This document shows, in pieces, positions 31,536-39,375 of a stretch of DNA of 64,000 nt; positions within the stretch are counted from its first letter, which is position 1; each line of letters starts with the position of its first letter. The stretch is from NCBI GenBank assembly GCA_036494465.1, contig DASXOJ010000071.1, positions 62,001 through 126,000 of the forward strand, given 5' to 3'. A program made the position numbers and the translations under genes. This DNA is from CAJCJE01 sp036494465 (lineage in GTDB: Bacteria > Actinomycetota > Actinomycetes > Mycobacteriales > Pseudonocardiaceae). The notes under the pieces were generated by a model. It was not told the origin of the DNA and ran no database searches. It saw nothing but the letters and a program-made list of their open reading frames with translations.

Positions 31536-32935
31536 ACGTGCTCGTCGTCGGTATGTCGCACCGCAGCGCGGGCGTGCGGGACCTCGAGCGCGCCAGCATG
31601 TCCACCGCCGATACCGGCAAGGTCCTGCACGAGCTGATGAGCTGCGCCCACGTCAGCGAGGTGCTGCTGGTCTCGACCTGCAACCGCGTCGAGGTCTACG
31701 CGGTGGTCGAGACCTTCCACGGTGGCCTCGCCGATCTTTCCAACGTGCTCGCCCGCCAGTCCGGTGAAGACACCGCGGCGCTGTGCGAGAAGTTGTACGT
31801 GCACTACGCGGCCGCCGCCGTCGAGCACCTGTTCTCGGTCGCGGCGGGCCTCGACTCGATGGTCGTCGGCGAACCGCAGATCCTGGGCCAGCTGCGCGGC
31901 GCGTACGCCGCCGCCGACGCGGCAGGCACGGTCGGGCGGACGCTGCACGAGCTGGTCCAGTACGCGTTGCGGGTCGGCAAGCGGGTGCACTCCGAGACCG
32001 ACATCGACGCGGCCGGCGCCTCGGTCGTTGGCGAAGCCCTCAACGACGCGGATCGGGTGCTCGGTGGCCTGACCGGGCGCAGGGCGCTGATCGTCGGCGC
32101 CGGCTCGATGGGCGGCCTGGCCGCCGCGTCGCTGCGCAGGGCGGGCATCGGCGGCGTGGTGATCGCCAACCGCACCGAGGCCAACGGCACCCGGCTCGCC
32201 GCTTCCCTCTCGGCGGAGGGCGTGCCAGCGCGCGCCATCGGCCTGGACGGGCTCGCCGACCAGATCGCCACCGCCGACGTGCTGCTCGCGTGTACCGGCG
32301 CGATGGACGTCGTGGTGCCCGCCGACATCGTGTCGCGCGGCCTCGCAGGCCGGGTGGCCGGACGCCCGCTGGTCGTGTGCGACCTCGGCCTGCCAAGGGA
32401 CGTTGACGCGGCCGTCGCGGACCTGCCCGGGGTCACCGTCGTCGACCTGGAAACCCTGCGTGACCGGCTGGCCGACGCGCCGACCGGCCGCACCACCGAC
32501 CGCGCCGGCGCCATCCTCGCCGAGGAGGTGCGCGGCTACCTCGCCGCGCAGCGCTCCGCCGAGGTCACGCCGACAGTCACCGCGCTGCGCAGGCGCGCTG
32601 CCGAGGTCGTCGACGCCGAACTGCTCCGGCTCGACTCCCGGCTCCCCGAACTCGACGAACAGGTTCGCCGCGAACTGGCCAAAACTGTGCGGCGGGTGGT
32701 GGACAAGCTGCTGCACACTCCGACCGTGCGGGTCAAGCAGCTGGCCTCCGCTCCCGGCGGGGCAGGCTACGCGGACGCGCTGCGCGAACTGTTCGAACTG
32801 GATCCCAAGGCAGCCGCCGCGGTCAGCGCGGCAGCCGCCATCGACGGTCCGACGGCCGCACGCGACGGGCTCAGCCTGGACGGCGCGAGCCTCGCGGCCA
32901 ACCTGGCCAAGCTCGACGGAGAGGCACCGGCGTGA
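31532..32935 (+). CDS. hemA: Glutamyl-tRNA reductase
   Basis: 467 aa. Reduces glutamyl-tRNA(Glu) to glutamate-1-semialdehyde with NADPH, the first committed step of C5-route heme synthesis. Catalytic Cys50 in LLVSTCNRVEVY, substrate site GEPQILGQLRGAYAAA, NADPH motif VGAGSMGGLAAASL, and a C-terminal helical dimerisation domain (about 330-440). ATG 31532 overlaps the rex stop (ATGA), so translation is coupled. Rex control of this gene links heme supply to the NADH/NAD+ ratio. The final 30 residues are Ala-rich and variable. Confidence 0.97.
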   Translation: MNVLVVGMSHRSAGVRDLERASMSTADTGKVLHELMSCAHVSEVLLVSTCNRVEVYAVVETFHGGLADLSNVLARQSGEDTAALCEKLYVHYAAAAVEHLFSVAAGLDSMVVGEPQILGQLRGAYAAADAAGTVGRTLHELVQYALRVGKRVHSETDIDAAGASVVGEALNDADRVLGGLTGRRALIVGAGSMGGLAAASLRRAGIGGVVIANRTEANGTRLAASLSAEGVPARAIGLDGLADQIATADVLLACTGAMDVVVPADIVSRGLAGRVAGRPLVVCDLGLPRDVDAAVADLPGVTVVDLETLRDRLADAPTGRTTDRAGAILAEEVRGYLAAQRSAEVTPTVTALRRRAAEVVDAELLRLDSRLPELDEQVRRELAKTVRRVVDKLLHTPTVRVKQLASAPGGAGYADALRELFELDPKAAAAVSAAAAIDGPTAARDGLSLDGASLAANLAKLDGEAPA

Positions 32936-32964
32936 CACACGCACGACACGGCGAGGAGGCGGAC

Positions 32965-33933
32965 ATGCCCCCCGGCCTGACCCTGGTCGGCCGCACGCTG
33001 CGGATCGGTACCCGGGGCAGCGCCCTCGCCCTGGCGCAGACCCGGCTGATGGCCGACCGGCTGGAGGCCGCGGGCGCCAGCGTGGAGATCATCACCGTGT
33101 CCACCATCGGTGACCGCTCCAGCGCGCCGGTCAACGAGCTCGGCGTCGGCGTGTTCACCTCCGCCCTGCGTGACGCGCTCGCCGCAGGCGAGGTCGACAT
33201 CGCGGTGCACTCGTACAAGGACCTGCCCACCGCGCCCGATCCGCGCCTGGTGCTGGCCGGCGTGCCCGAACGCGAAGATCCCCGCGACGCGCTGATCGCC
33301 CGCGACGGGCTCACTCTCGGTGAGCTGCCGCCCGGCTCGCGCGTCGGTACTGGCGCGGCTCGCCGGGCCACGCAACTGGAGGCGCTGGGGCTCGGTTTGG
33401 AAATCGTGCCGATTCGCGGCAATGTAGACACCCGGATCCGCAAGGTGACCAGCGGCGAACTCGACGGGGTCGTGGTGGCGAAGGCCGGGCTGGCCAGGCT
33501 CGGGCGGACCGGGGAGATCACCGAGGTGCTCGACCCGATCCAGATGCTGCCCGCGCCCGCCCAGGGCGCGCTCGCGCTGGAATGCCGGGTGTCCGACATG
33601 GAAGTCGAATACCTGCTGCGATCCACCGTTGATGACGAAGCAACCAGGGCCGCGGTGACCGCGGAGCGCGCCATGCTGGCCGCGCTCGAAGCGGGCTGCA
33701 GCGCGCCAGTTGGAGCATTGGCCGAAGTCGTGGAGGATGTGATGGCCGACGGCGCAGGTGGGGAACGGACCGTTCTCCGGCTGTCGCTTCGTGGCGTGGC
33801 CGCCACCCCCCAGAACGAGATCCTCCGTGCTTCCGCTGTATCTGACCTGACCAACGCAGACGAACTCGGCCGTGAATTGGCCGCCGAGCTGCTCGATCTC
33901 GGGGCCGCAGTGCTGTCCGGCCCGGAGGCATAG
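32965..33933 (+). CDS. hemC: Porphobilinogen deaminase (hydroxymethylbilane synthase)
   Basis: 322 aa. Joins four porphobilinogen units into hydroxymethylbilane. Motifs: RIGTRGSALALAQT, SYKDLPT, RRATQLEALGLGLEIVPIRG [Arg-rich substrate loop, split], NVDTRIRKV, and the dipyrromethane-anchor Cys245 in EAGCSAPVGA. ATG 32965 has GAGGAGG five bases upstream and is preferred; GTG 32932 overlaps the hemA stop and would add 11 residues. It is third in the rex-hemA-hemC-hemD operon, 19 bases before hemD. Confidence 0.96.
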   Translation: MPPGLTLVGRTLRIGTRGSALALAQTRLMADRLEAAGASVEIITVSTIGDRSSAPVNELGVGVFTSALRDALAAGEVDIAVHSYKDLPTAPDPRLVLAGVPEREDPRDALIARDGLTLGELPPGSRVGTGAARRATQLEALGLGLEIVPIRGNVDTRIRKVTSGELDGVVVAKAGLARLGRTGEITEVLDPIQMLPAPAQGALALECRVSDMEVEYLLRSTVDDEATRAAVTAERAMLAALEAGCSAPVGALAEVVEDVMADGAGGERTVLRLSLRGVAATPQNEILRASAVSDLTNADELGRELAAELLDLGAAVLSGPEA

Positions 33934-33952
33934 TTTGATGGAGAGTGCCCAG

Positions 33953-35482
33953 ATGACCCGCGCACGTAAGGCCCCCGGGCGTATCGCCTTTGTGGGCTCC
34001 GGCCCCGGCGACACGGGGTTGCTCACCGTTCGGGCCAACGAGTCGATCACACATGCCGAACTCGTGGTGACCGATCCAGATGTTCCCTCTGCCGTTCTCG
34101 CGCTCATCGGCGAGGAGGTGGAACTGCGTCCCGCCGTCGGCGACCCGGCCGACGTGGCGAAAGACCTGGTGAACGAGGCCAAGGCCGGCCGCTCCGTGGT
34201 GCGCCTGGTCGCCGGTGACCCGCTCACCCTGGACGCCGTGGTCCGCGAGGCCCAGGCCGTCGCCAAGACCAGCATCGCCTTCGACGTCGTTCCCGGCGTG
34301 CCCGCCGGTACCGCGGTGCCCGCCTACGCGGGTGTCGCGCTCGGCGCGGTGCACACCGAGGTCGACGTGCGCGGCGAGATCGACTGGGCCGGCCTGGCCG
34401 CCGCGCCCGGCACGCTGGTCCTGCACGCCACCGGCGGCCACCTGGCCGAGGCCGCGTCCTGCCTGGTCGAGAACGGCATGGCGTCGGCGACCTTGGTCGC
34501 GGTGACCGCGGACGGCACCGGCAACGGCCAGCGCACCGTGGACACCACCCTCGCCTCGCTCGCCGCCGACGCGGGCGAGCTGGCCGGGAACCTGATCGTC
34601 ACGGTCGGCGCGGCGGCGGGCAACCGCGCCAAGCTGTCCTGGTGGGAGTCGCGCTCGCTGTACGGCTGGAAGGTGCTGGTGCCGCGCACCAAGGATCAGG
34701 CCGTCGAGATGAGCGAGAAGCTGCGCTCGCACGGCGCCATCCCGGTCGAGGTGCCGACCATCTCGGTCGAGCCGCCGCGCAGCCCCGCGCAGATGGAACG
34801 CTCGGTCAAGGGCCTTGTCGACGGCCGCTACCAGTGGGTCGTGTTCACCTCGACCAACGCGGTCCGCGCGGTCTGGGAGAAGTTCCGCGAGTTCGGCCTG
34901 GACGCGCGGGCGTTCTCCGGCGTGAAGATCGCCTGCGTCGGTGAGTCGACCGCGGCCAAGGTGCGCTCGTTCGGCATCATCCCCGAGCTGGTGCCCTCCG
35001 GCGAACAGTCCAGTGAGGGTCTGCTGGCGGACTTCCCGCCGCACGACGACATCCTGGACCCGGTGGACCGCGTGCTACTGCCCCGGGCCGACATCGCCAC
35101 CGAAACCCTCGCCGCCGGTCTGCGCGACCGGGGCTGGGAGATCGACGACGTGACCGCGTACCGCACCGTGCGCGCGGCCCCGCCGCCCGCCGACACCCGC
35201 GAGATGATCAAGTCCGGCGGATTCGACGCGGTGTGCTTCACCTCGTCATCGACCGTGCGGAACCTGGTCGGCATCGCGGGCAAGCCGCACACCAGGACGC
35301 TGGTCGCGTGTATCGGCCCGAAGACCGCGGAGACCGCGCACGAGTTCGGCCTGCGGGTCGACGTGCAGCCGGAGGAAGCGTCCGTGCCGAGCCTGGTCGA
35401 CGCGCTCGCCGCGCACGCGGCCCGGCTGCGTGCCGAGGGTGCGCTGCCGCCCCCGCGCAAGACCAAGCGCGCTCGCCGCTGA
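33953..35482 (+). CDS. hemD: Fused uroporphyrinogen-III methyltransferase-like / uroporphyrinogen-III synthase
   Basis: 509 aa. The N-terminal half (1-about 235) has the tetrapyrrole methylase fold (FVGSGPGDTGLLTVRANESI, VVPGVPAGTAVPAYAGVALG); the C-terminal half (about 245-500) is HemD (VLVPRTKDQAVEMSEKLRSH, GFDAVCFTSSSTVRNLVG). HemD closes hydroxymethylbilane to uroporphyrinogen III. The methylase half lacks the usual RLKGGDPFVFGRG motif, reading RLVAGDPLTLDAVVREA, so methylation towards siroheme is doubtful. ATG 33953 has GGAGAG seven bases upstream; ATG 33938 is in frame. A strong terminator follows at 35507-35551. Confidence 0.93.
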   Translation: MTRARKAPGRIAFVGSGPGDTGLLTVRANESITHAELVVTDPDVPSAVLALIGEEVELRPAVGDPADVAKDLVNEAKAGRSVVRLVAGDPLTLDAVVREAQAVAKTSIAFDVVPGVPAGTAVPAYAGVALGAVHTEVDVRGEIDWAGLAAAPGTLVLHATGGHLAEAASCLVENGMASATLVAVTADGTGNGQRTVDTTLASLAADAGELAGNLIVTVGAAAGNRAKLSWWESRSLYGWKVLVPRTKDQAVEMSEKLRSHGAIPVEVPTISVEPPRSPAQMERSVKGLVDGRYQWVVFTSTNAVRAVWEKFREFGLDARAFSGVKIACVGESTAAKVRSFGIIPELVPSGEQSSEGLLADFPPHDDILDPVDRVLLPRADIATETLAAGLRDRGWEIDDVTAYRTVRAAPPPADTREMIKSGGFDAVCFTSSSTVRNLVGIAGKPHTRTLVACIGPKTAETAHEFGLRVDVQPEEASVPSLVDALAAHAARLRAEGALPPPRKTKRARR

Positions 35483-35497
35483 GGTAGTCAAGTCGAC

Positions 35498-35526
35498 TTG
35501 TCCACAAGGCGCGACGGTTGTCCACA
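35498..35526 (+). promoter_or_regulatory. Two DnaA boxes TTGTCCACA, 20 bp apart
   Basis: Exact copies at 35498-35506 and 35518-35526, the actinobacterial DnaA-box consensus. They sit same-strand, two helical turns apart, in the gap between convergent hemD and the orphan membrane gene. The second box forms part of the terminator stem and loop. Confidence 0.5.
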
Positions 35527-35551
35527 GGCAACCGTCGCGCCTGTGTGTTTT
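35507..35551 (+). terminator. Strong intrinsic terminator of the rex-hem operon
   Basis: 14-bp perfect stem AGGCGCGACGGTTG (35507-35520) / CAACCGTCGCGCCT (35529-35542), 8-base loop, followed by GTGTGTTTT (35543-35551). It also lies just beyond the convergent orphan membrane gene stop and may serve both. Confidence 0.85.
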
Positions 35552-35556
35552 CCGGG

Positions 35557-36279
35557 TCAGTCGGTGAGTCCGAGGATCGTGAGGAGCAGGAGCAGCGGGA
35601 TGAGCCAGCTGACCCCGACCGTGACCAGCGCCATCGCCCGGGTGGCGCGTGATTCGCCGCAACAAATCAGCACTACGGCGACCCCGGCGGCCAGCACCTG
35701 AGTCGCCGCCGGTTGGCCGAGGTAGACCAGCAGCAGACCGGTCCCGGTGACGATGCCCGCGATGCGAAAGCCCAGCCGGTCCCGGAACAGCAGCGGTAGC
35801 AGCGCGAGCGCGCCCCAGCCCGCCATGCCGAGCGGCGTTCGAAGCTGTGTCGGCACCAGCGCCGTCTCGGTGAAGGCGAGGGCGACCGAGACCGCGACGA
35901 CCGCCAGTTCGACTCGGGCAGCCACCGGAACCTGCCGGGTTGGTTCTTCGGCGGCCGCACCGATGCCGATCAACGCGCTGAGGGCGATCAGCAGCGGCAT
36001 CACGAAGAACAGGACATAGACAGAGGCGTAGCAGAACCCGACGACGCACCCGAGTAACAGGACGCAGCCGACAACGCGGCACGCGGTGCGGAAGTGGCTG
36101 GCGCGCGGGGCGACGAGCGGGCTGCCGACCACCACGAAGCAGGCGATCGTGAGCGGAACCTGCCCACTGGAATGCGGAAACATTTCCGCTGTCTCGATCG
36201 CCACGGCCGCCGCGGTGACGAGGACCTGACTGCGCAGCCACCAGTCGGGCCGGATTCGCTGTTCGGTCAGTGTGACCAT
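35557..36279 (-). CDS. Orphan multi-pass membrane protein with a palindrome-controlled promoter
   Basis: 240 aa, not recognised. About seven or eight hydrophobic segments (for example QVLVTAAAVAIETAEMF, VVGCVLLLGCVVGFCYASVY, ALALLPLLFRDRLG, VLAAGVAVVLICCG, ALVTVGVSWLIPLLLLLTIL). It breaks the hem operon by lying between hemD and hemB on the opposite strand. ATG 36279 has GAGGGGG upstream; a TTGAGC-17-TACCGT promoter carries a 7-2-7 palindrome over its -35, so a repressor probably controls it. No regulator gene is adjacent. Transport or sensing is possible but unproven. Confidence 0.72.
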   Translation of the reverse strand: MVTLTEQRIRPDWWLRSQVLVTAAAVAIETAEMFPHSSGQVPLTIACFVVVGSPLVAPRASHFRTACRVVGCVLLLGCVVGFCYASVYVLFFVMPLLIALSALIGIGAAAEEPTRQVPVAARVELAVVAVSVALAFTETALVPTQLRTPLGMAGWGALALLPLLFRDRLGFRIAGIVTGTGLLLVYLGQPAATQVLAAGVAVVLICCGESRATRAMALVTVGVSWLIPLLLLLTILGLTD

Positions 36280-36309
36280 GATTCCCCCTCGTTTTGCGCG
36301 ATTGCTCAA

Positions 36310-36338
36310 ACGGTAGCTCGATTTGAGCGAACGCTCAA
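36310..36338 (-). promoter_or_regulatory. Promoter TTGAGC-17-TACCGT overlapped by palindrome TTGAGCG-2-CGCTCAA
   Basis: Palindrome at 36323-36338. Its minus-strand TTGAGC (36338-36333) serves as -35; TACCGT (36315-36310) is the -10 after exactly 17 bases. A further GCTCAAA half-site at 36304-36310 lies over the start region. The layout is typical of a repressor operator, TetR-like in shape. Confidence 0.7.
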
Positions 36339-36406
36339 GAGTGGGCCTCGACCTGGGCGGGGCTACCCTCGAAGGTGCACCCCGGAACCGCACTGAAGGA
36401 GAGTTC

Positions 36407-37384
36407 GTGTTTCCGACTCATCGGCCGCGCCGGTTGCGCACCACCGCGGCGGTTCGGCGACTGGTCAGTGAAACCACGGTCCGGCCGCGCCAGCTGGTGC
36501 TGCCCATGTTCATCAAGGAGGGGCTGACCGAGCCGGTTCCGATCGAGTCGATGCCGGGCGTGCTCCAGCACACCCGCGACTCGCTGCGCAAGGCCGCCGT
36601 CGAGGCGGTACAGGCGGGCGTCGGCGGGTTGATGGTCTACGGCGTGCCGATCACCCGGGACGCGGTCGGCTCCGGCGCGATCGACCCGAACGGCGTGCTC
36701 AACGTCGCGATGCGCGATCTGCGCGCGGAACTCGGCGACGACACCGTGCTGATGGCCGACACCTGCCTCGACGAGTTCACCGACCACGGCCACTGCGGCG
36801 TGCTGACCCAGGACGGCCGGGTCGACAACGACAAAACCCTTGCGCTGTATGCGGAAATGGCGGTCGCACAGGTCGAGGCGGGCGCGCACTGGCTTGGGCC
36901 GAGCGGCATGATGGACGGCCAGATCGGCGTCATCCGCGAGGCGCTGGACGACGCGGGCCACACCGACGCGGGCATCCTGGCCTACTCGGCCAAGTACGCC
37001 GGCGCGTTCTATGGCCCGTTCCGCGACGCGGTCGAGTCCGCGTTGCAGGGCGACCGCAAGACCTACCAGCAGGACCCGGCGAACCTGACCGAGGCGCTGC
37101 GCGAGGTTGAGCTGGATATCGACGAGGGCGCGGACGCGGTCATGGTCAAGCCCGCGCTGCCGTTCCTGGACGTGGTGCGCGCGGTCGCCGAGATCAGCCC
37201 GGTTCCGGTGGCCGCCTACCAGGTCTCCGGCGAGTACTCGATGGTCGAGGCGGCCGCCGCCCGCGGCTGGCTCGACCGGCAGCGGACCATCGTGGAGTCG
37301 CTGACCTCGATCCGCAGGGCGGGCGCGGACATCGTGCTGACCTACTGGGCCGCCGAAGCGTCCGGCTGGCTCGCGGACGCCTGA
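36407..37384 (+). CDS. hemB: Delta-aminolevulinic acid dehydratase (porphobilinogen synthase)
   Basis: 325 aa. Condenses two 5-aminolevulinates into porphobilinogen. Schiff-base lysines in YSAKYAGAFYGPFRDA and VMVKPALPFLDVV; the metal loop DTCLDEFTDHGHCGVL shows two Cys, compatible with a zinc site, though the third ligand of the classic triple is not obvious. GTG 36407 has GAAGGAGA upstream. A TACCCT hexamer at 36364-36369 may be its own -10, since the orphan membrane gene separates it from hemACD. Four small membrane genes follow at 70 bases. Confidence 0.96.
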   Translation: MFPTHRPRRLRTTAAVRRLVSETTVRPRQLVLPMFIKEGLTEPVPIESMPGVLQHTRDSLRKAAVEAVQAGVGGLMVYGVPITRDAVGSGAIDPNGVLNVAMRDLRAELGDDTVLMADTCLDEFTDHGHCGVLTQDGRVDNDKTLALYAEMAVAQVEAGAHWLGPSGMMDGQIGVIREALDDAGHTDAGILAYSAKYAGAFYGPFRDAVESALQGDRKTYQQDPANLTEALREVELDIDEGADAVMVKPALPFLDVVRAVAEISPVPVAAYQVSGEYSMVEAAAARGWLDRQRTIVESLTSIRRAGADIVLTYWAAEASGWLADA

Positions 37385-37454
37385 GGCACATTTCGGGTTC
37401 GACGGCGGAATTCGCCTGCGGAGAATGGGTTCCGCTGGCTAGTTTTGTCTGACC

Positions 37455-37976
37455 ATGACCGAAAGAACTGGTCCCTTCCCCGTGCGCCGGACGGCGGATG
37501 GCTCGGCGTCGAGCCGTCCCCGTTCGGTGCGGGTGGCGAGCGGGCTGTGGTTGCTGGCGATCGCCACCGGCGTGGTCGGCGAGAGCATCGGGTTGTGCCT
37601 GGCGCGCAAGATCATGCGCCAGGCGATCCGGATGGTCGATCCCGGTGATTCGCAGGACACCGTGCTGCCGCCCGCGTTCGCCGGGCCGAGCATGGCCAGT
37701 GCCCTGTTCGATCTGGTGTTGTTCGTGGTCACCTTGGCGGTGGTGTTCGCGTTCCGGGACGGCGCGCACTGGTCGCGGGCCACGTTGACGGCGCTGGGCG
37801 TGCTGACCGTGCTCGACCGGTTGTGCCTGACCGGGTTCTACGCCGCGCTGTACCTGGCGATCGGGCCCGGCGGCCGGGTGGATCTCGTGTTCGCGGCGGT
37901 CAACGTGGCTGCCGTGCTGGCCGCGATTCCGGTGATGTACGGCAGGGCGACGAGCCGCTACCTGCGCGGCGGCTGA
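37455..37976 (+). CDS. Small membrane protein, unknown function (cluster member 1)
   Basis: 173 aa. A basic N-terminus, then four hydrophobic segments (about 30-48, 78-96, 105-127, 140-160). A polar loop between helices 1 and 2 (LARKIMRQAIRMVDPGDSQD) may lie outside. No known motif. ATG 37455 follows TAGTTT by nine bases and lacks a ribosome site, so a leaderless mRNA is likely. First of four small membrane protein genes in a row. Its layout (four helices, short loops) resembles member 2, hinting at a related origin, but identity is low by eye. Confidence 0.75.
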   Translation: MTERTGPFPVRRTADGSASSRPRSVRVASGLWLLAIATGVVGESIGLCLARKIMRQAIRMVDPGDSQDTVLPPAFAGPSMASALFDLVLFVVTLAVVFAFRDGAHWSRATLTALGVLTVLDRLCLTGFYAALYLAIGPGGRVDLVFAAVNVAAVLAAIPVMYGRATSRYLRGG

Positions 37977-38020
37977 CCCTGGTGGACGCCGCGATCGACG
38001 GCGGCATACCGTCACGCATC

Positions 38021-38473
38021 GTGAGTGAGCAGGGGAAACCGGAGCACGGGAAACCGCCGGCCTCGATCGAGGTGGCGTTCTGGATCTGGATCGTCAGCGC
38101 CGTCGTGAGCCTGGTCTTCGCGGTGCTGGCCCCGCGCGCGAAGGGCAACATCCTCGACAGCCTGCGGCAGTCCAAGCCGCCGGGGCTGGCGCCGAGCCAG
38201 TACGACCACACCGCCAACGTGCTGATCACCGTGTTGGTCGTGCAGCTGGCCGTGTTCGCCCTGCTGTACGTGTTCCTGGCCTACAAGGTCCGGTCCGGGC
38301 GGAACTGGGCCCGGCTGACGTTGACCGTGCTGCTGATCATCGGTGTGGTGTACGGCCTGTTCAACGGCTCGCTGCTCTCCAGCGGCGTCGGCCTGCTGAT
38401 CAGCGCGGTCGCGGTGGCCCTGGTGTACCTGCCCTCCGCGTCCGCGTTCTTCGCAGCGCACCGGCGCCAGTGA
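38021..38473 (+). CDS. Small membrane protein, unknown function (cluster member 2)
   Basis: 150 aa with four hydrophobic segments (about 15-35, 65-85, 93-110, 115-135). Between helices 1 and 2 a polar loop (APRAKGNILDSLRQSKPPGL) precedes DHTANVLITVLVVQLAVFAL. GTG 38021 is preferred because TACCGT (38007-38012) ends eight bases before it; GTG 37982 is in frame upstream. The stop overlaps the next ATG (TGATG). The fold resembles small actinobacterial DUF-type tetraspanning proteins; no function can be inferred. Confidence 0.75.
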   Translation: MSEQGKPEHGKPPASIEVAFWIWIVSAVVSLVFAVLAPRAKGNILDSLRQSKPPGLAPSQYDHTANVLITVLVVQLAVFALLYVFLAYKVRSGRNWARLTLTVLLIIGVVYGLFNGSLLSSGVGLLISAVAVALVYLPSASAFFAAHRRQ

Positions 38474-38916
38474 TGACCGACCGGTACGCCGAGCCGGGCT
38501 CGTCCTGGTGGCCGGTGCTCTGGGGACCGGTCTTCGCGCTGGTTGGTGGCCTGGTCGAGGCGACGACCGGCCCGGTTCACCTGATCGAGTGGGTCGTGGT
38601 CGGTATCGCGCTGGCCGGTGCGGCCGCGGTGTGGGTGCAGGCGCGGCGCCGGGTGCATTCGGTCCGGCTCACCGGCGAGACGCTGCACCAGGGCCGGGAG
38701 GAACTGGCGGTGGCGCGGATCGCCGAGATCGAGGACGTCGGGCCGCCGTTGGGGGCGCGGGTGCTCGGCGGCGGGTGGACGGTGCCCAAGCGCTTCACCG
38801 AGGTACCACTGCGGTTGCGCGACGGTTCGGTGGTACTGGCCTGGGCGAGGAACCCGGATGGGCTGCGGGGCGCGCTGCGCCCGTTGGTGGAGCCGTGGGA
38901 GGCTGAGCAACCGTGA
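38473..38916 (+). CDS. Small membrane protein, unknown function (cluster member 3)
   Basis: 147 aa. Two N-terminal hydrophobic helices (about 12-30 and 35-55), then a soluble beta-rich part with VRLTGETLHQGREELAVARI and VPLRLRDGSVVLAWARNPDG, reminiscent of bacterial PH-like or DUF3093-type domains. The family call is uncertain. ATG 38473 shares TGATG with the preceding stop; the next gene begins GTGA on its own stop, so members 2-4 are translationally coupled. The soluble part would face the cytoplasm if positive-inside holds (ARRR after helix 2). Confidence 0.72.
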   Translation: MTDRYAEPGSSWWPVLWGPVFALVGGLVEATTGPVHLIEWVVVGIALAGAAAVWVQARRRVHSVRLTGETLHQGREELAVARIAEIEDVGPPLGARVLGGGWTVPKRFTEVPLRLRDGSVVLAWARNPDGLRGALRPLVEPWEAEQP

Positions 38917-39254
38917 CGACGACCGCAATCGCACCAGCTCCTGCTTTGAACCAGCCGTGGCGGGGGTGGCTCGCGCTCGGCGAGGTGGTGCTCGCCGCGG
39001 TCGCGGTGCTGGTCGGCATCTGGTGCTGGCATCGCGGGATCGTGCAGATCGTCACGCCGACCGACAACGGCACGCCGCCGCTGGTGTCGATCGTGTTCTA
39101 CGGCAACTGGATGTCCGGCGCGATCGGCCTGTGCACGGTCGCGGCGCTGCTGGTGCTGGACGCGTTGCGCGAGATCGTGCTCGCGGTGCGGACGAGGCGC
39201 AGGCGGGCCGCGCTCCCCGCGACCAAGGACTACCCGCTGGTCGACGAAGACTAA
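38913..39254 (+). CDS. Small two-helix membrane protein (cluster member 4)
   Basis: 113 aa. Two hydrophobic segments (about 19-42 and 65-90) separated by a polar loop with a CW-HRGI patch and a G-N-W motif, then a basic stretch RTRRRRAALPATKD. Function unknown. GTG 38913 overlaps the previous stop. The stop TAA is embedded in the left arm of a 9-bp hairpin (39251-39278), which probably ends the cluster transcript ahead of the two-component system. Confidence 0.75.
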   Translation: MTTTAIAPAPALNQPWRGWLALGEVVLAAVAVLVGIWCWHRGIVQIVTPTDNGTPPLVSIVFYGNWMSGAIGLCTVAALLVLDALREIVLAVRTRRRRAALPATKDYPLVDED

Positions 39255-39278
39255 AGGAGCAGGTCAGGCCTCCTTTAG
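39251..39278 (+). terminator. Hairpin CTAAAGGAG-10-CTCCTTTAG
   Basis: Perfect 9-bp arms (39251-39259, 39270-39278) with the stop codon of cluster member 4 inside the left arm. No long T-run follows, so termination is moderately supported. Confidence 0.55.
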
Positions 39279-39375
39279 GGTAATTTCCAGGAACCTCACA
39301 GGTAGTTGCCAGCCCATTCCCACACAATGGGGATTGTTCGGGTCCGCGCGTGCCCGGACGCGGAAGGAGCGGCAG

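Noticed and set aside
35100..35600. DnaA boxes considered as a replication origin
   Set aside because: Only two boxes, no dnaA, dnaN or gyrase neighbours and no AT-rich unwinding region.
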